Shown: positions 6,878-7,757 of the stretch, in pieces
Layout: each line of letters starts with the position of its first letter
Numbering within the stretch: the stretch's first letter is position 1
Assembly (NCBI GenBank): GCA_036564195.1
Contig: DATCLA010000079.1
Span: 1 to 7,757 of the forward strand
Direction: 5' to 3'
Source: DATCLA01 sp036564195
Lineage (GTDB): Bacteria > Bacillota > UBA4882 > UBA8346
DNA length: 7,757 bases
Position numbers and translations under genes: made by a program
Notes under the pieces: generated by a model
What the model saw: only the letters and a program-made list of their open reading frames with translations
Database searches by the model: none
What the model was told of the DNA's origin: nothing

Positions 6878-6932
6878 GAACGGGTTGATAATCGCCAATT
6901 TTTAACGAAAATATTGATAGTTCAACCCGTTC
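6878..6932 (-). repeat. 11-bp perfect inverted repeat in gspE leader
   Basis: GAACGGGTTGA at 6878-6888 and its exact reverse complement TCAACCCGTTC at 6922-6932 are separated by 33 bases. In the transcript they could form an 11-bp stem whose loop contains the discarded TTG start of gspE; the gspE ribosome site begins 15 bases downstream of the stem. As DNA, the arms are centred 44 bp apart, about four helical turns, which could also suit a repressor binding two half-sites. The arms are too long to expect often by chance in so short a gap, but no regulator is identified. Confidence 0.55.
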
Positions 6933-6941
6933 GCCCTCAGC

Positions 6942-6988
6942 TATTCAGTTAAAAGCTGATTGTATGTAATCATGAAACTGTCTGAATA
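6942..6988 (-). repeat. 7-bp inverted repeat in gspE upstream region
   Basis: TATTCAG at 6942-6948 pairs with CTGAATA at 6982-6988 across 33 bases. It lies directly upstream of the 11-bp inverted repeat and has the same loop length. It is short and AT-rich, so chance is quite possible; it is noted as a possible part of the same leader structure. Confidence 0.25.
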
Positions 6989-6995
6989 AAACATT

Positions 6996-7024
6996 ATTGT
7001 TAATTTTCTCCAATTAATTGTAAA
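6996..7024 (-). promoter_or_regulatory. weak promoter candidate for the gsp operon
   Basis: TTTACA (7019-7024, five of six matches to TTGACA) and AACAAT (6996-7001, four of six matches to TATAAT) are 17 bases apart on the minus strand. This is the best sigma-70/sigma-A-type pair I found between the upstream terminator and gspE. It would give a leader of roughly 135 bases containing both inverted repeats. The AT-rich context makes the match weak evidence. Confidence 0.25.
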
Positions 7025-7056
7025 TTCCTGCCTCAAGCATACATAAAATTATGGAT

Positions 7057-7126
7057 TAAGCTTTACGGTCGAGCGGAACTGAAGTTGGAGTAAGAGATCC
7101 AGCCGTAACTGTTTTTCCGGAGCTTA
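7057..7126 (-). other. nested inverted repeats, possible structured element
   Basis: On the minus strand TAAGC (7122-7126), a 13-base spacer, then TTACGG (7103-7108) are matched by CCGTAA (7063-7068), one base, then GCTTA (7057-7061). Within the 34-base central part TGGA and TCCA can form a further small hairpin. The element lies between the terminator of the upstream gene and the promoter candidate of gspE. I could not match it to any riboswitch class I know. The helices are short, so confidence is low. Confidence 0.2.
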
Positions 7127-7130
7127 GAAT

Positions 7131-7158
7131 GAAAAAGGCGGGAGATCTGCTCCCGCTT
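7131..7158 (-). terminator. intrinsic terminator of the upstream membrane-protein gene
   Basis: On the minus strand GCGGGAG and CTCCCGC (7138-7144 and 7150-7156) form a 7-bp GC-rich stem with a 5-base loop, extended by a G-T and an A-T pair and followed by CTTTTTC. It sits 36 bases beyond the stop codon at 7193-7195. The plus-strand side has A residues instead of T after the stem, so it works for the minus strand only. It separates the upstream gene from the gsp operon. Confidence 0.8.
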
Positions 7159-7192
7159 CAAAAAAATGTTTAGCTAACCCCTGGACCACAGT

Positions 7193-7666
7193 TTAAGGTA
7201 GCGCCTGAACCTCTTTTGCTGCCGCCTTCGGTTTGCTTTCCACTTTCACTTTCTCCTCTTTCACTTTCTCCTCGTCTTTCTTCCTTCTGCTAAGCAAATT
7301 GTACTTTAGCTCTTTCAGCACCGTTGACATAAAGATTAGGGCAAGGCTCCACAAAGTCAGACAATTACTGACCGGAATAAAATTAATGCTTTTAATGACA
7401 AAAGGAAATACCACCAGTGCAAACATTGTCAGACCCATAAAGAGATAAGCCAGAAAATCTAAGATGATTCGCAACGCTTTCTTTACGTTAAACTCCTCGG
7501 AAATTTGACTCAAAAATGAGGCGACCGACACCCCAAAGGCCGAAGTAGAAAAAGAGATAATATACTTGGGGTCTAAAACCACCCTCCGGGTAAGACATAA
7601 ATATCCTAGCACAAACAGACAACCCGCCAACCAAAAAATCAGGTAAAAAGTATTTTTGGACCTCAT
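7193..7666 (-). CDS. small membrane protein of unknown function with charged C-terminal tail
   Basis: I do not recognise this 157-residue protein. It shows four hydrophobic segments at about 6-25, 34-53, 66-92 and 98-117, with basic residues after the first (TRR) and the last (RRKK). The final 40 residues are highly charged and hydrophilic (RRKKDEEKVKEEKVKVESK, then KPKAAAKEVQALP) and probably lie in the cytoplasm. A 15-bp tandem duplication in the DNA encodes the repeated EKVKE-type unit there. The start is an ATG with AAAGGAG 7 bases upstream, and an extended -10 promoter lies about 50 bases before it. Its own terminator follows, so it is transcribed apart from the secretion operon, though on the same strand. 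No catalytic motif is visible. It looks like a real gene: strong start signals, a clean frame, and a normal membrane-protein composition. Confidence 0.8.
   Translation of the reverse strand: MRSKNTFYLIFWLAGCLFVLGYLCLTRRVVLDPKYIISFSTSAFGVSVASFLSQISEEFNVKKALRIILDFLAYLFMGLTMFALVVFPFVIKSINFIPVSNCLTLWSLALIFMSTVLKELKYNLLSRRKKDEEKVKEEKVKVESKPKAAAKEVQALP
7243..7272 (-). repeat. two perfect 15-bp tandem repeats inside the membrane-protein gene
   Basis: CTTTCACTTTCTCCT occurs twice back to back on the plus strand (7243-7257 and 7258-7272). It keeps the frame and encodes a five-residue Lys/Glu/Val unit twice in the C-terminal tail. Such units can gain or lose copies by slippage without breaking the gene. 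Confidence 0.85.
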
Positions 7667-7715
7667 TGTCTCACTCCTTTTTAACTAAACTTCCTTTTAA
7701 ACCAGGGATAACTTC

Positions 7716-7724
7716 ATTATAACA
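7716..7724 (-). promoter_or_regulatory. extended -10 promoter of the membrane-protein gene
   Basis: On the minus strand TGTTATAAT is a perfect TATAAT with the TG-N extension one base upstream. No good -35 box lies 16-18 bases before it, which is common for extended -10 promoters. It is 49 bases before the ATG at 7666, and the AAAGGAG ribosome site (7674-7680) lies between. Confidence 0.6.
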
Positions 7725-7757
7725 TAATAATTAACAATTTTTCCCTCTATATTAATA

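Noticed and set aside
6941..6994. 17-codon frame in the gspE leader (MFYSDSFMITYNQLLTE)
   Set aside because: The only GGAG is about 14 bases from the ATG, too far for good initiation, and the frame is short enough to arise by chance in AT-rich DNA.
6899..7130. c-di-GMP (GEMM) riboswitch ahead of the operon
   Set aside because: I looked for this because of the MshEN motif in GspE, but none of the conserved GEMM-I core sequences occurs on the minus strand here, and I could not recognise a class II aptamer either.
7193..7272. possible CRISPR-like or regulatory repeat in the 15-bp tandem units
   Set aside because: Only two copies without spacers, in frame inside a coding region; a local slippage duplication explains it.
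6996..7738. shared AATTAACAAT-type sequence near both promoters
   Set aside because: The match (6996-7005 versus 7729-7738, opposite orientation) is only ten AT-rich bases, so a common regulator site cannot be claimed.

Overview
This window carries most of a type II secretion (T2SS)-like operon on the minus strand, preceded on the same strand by one separate gene for a small membrane protein of unknown function. Shine-Dalgarno sites are strong and canonical (AAGGAGG, GGAGG, AAAGGAG), several starts are GTG, and base composition looks roughly balanced by eye. These traits suggest a Bacillota-like bacterium, but the sequence does not settle the lineage. If it is Bacillota, a complete G-H-I-J-K pseudopilin set would fit one of the two-membrane (diderm) groups; that is inference.

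Layout in transcription order, from high to low coordinates: (1) an extended -10 promoter and a 157-residue, four-helix membrane protein with a charged tail (7193-7666), closed by an intrinsic terminator (about 7131-7158). (2) A gene-free stretch of about 280 bp (6854-7130) holding inverted repeats and a weak promoter candidate, read here as the promoter and leader of the secretion operon. (3) gspE (assembly ATPase), gspF (inner-membrane platform), gspG (major pseudopilin), then gspH, gspI, gspJ and gspK (minor pseudopilins). From G to K each gene overlaps the next. (4) A 127-bp gap holding a possible 38-codon reading frame split by an in-frame TAG. (5) The first 227 codons of a GspL/PilM-like gene, still open at the left edge (1-683).

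How they work together: GspE hydrolyses ATP at the cytoplasmic face and drives GspF, which adds GspG subunits to a short periplasmic filament. GspH, I, J and K form the tip complex that starts the filament. The GspL/PilM-like protein would tether GspE to the membrane. GspC, the secretin GspD, GspM and the prepilin peptidase GspO are not visible here and may lie beyond the left edge or elsewhere.

Points worth a second look: GspE begins with two 24-residue repeats separated by five residues, the layout of the c-di-GMP-binding MshEN domain. The best gspE start is an ATG at 6853 rather than an upstream TTG, and an 11-bp perfect inverted repeat surrounds that TTG. The amber-split frame between gspK and the gspL-like gene, and the low-complexity insert in GspH, are the other unusual items. 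No mobile element, CRISPR array, tRNA or rRNA was seen.
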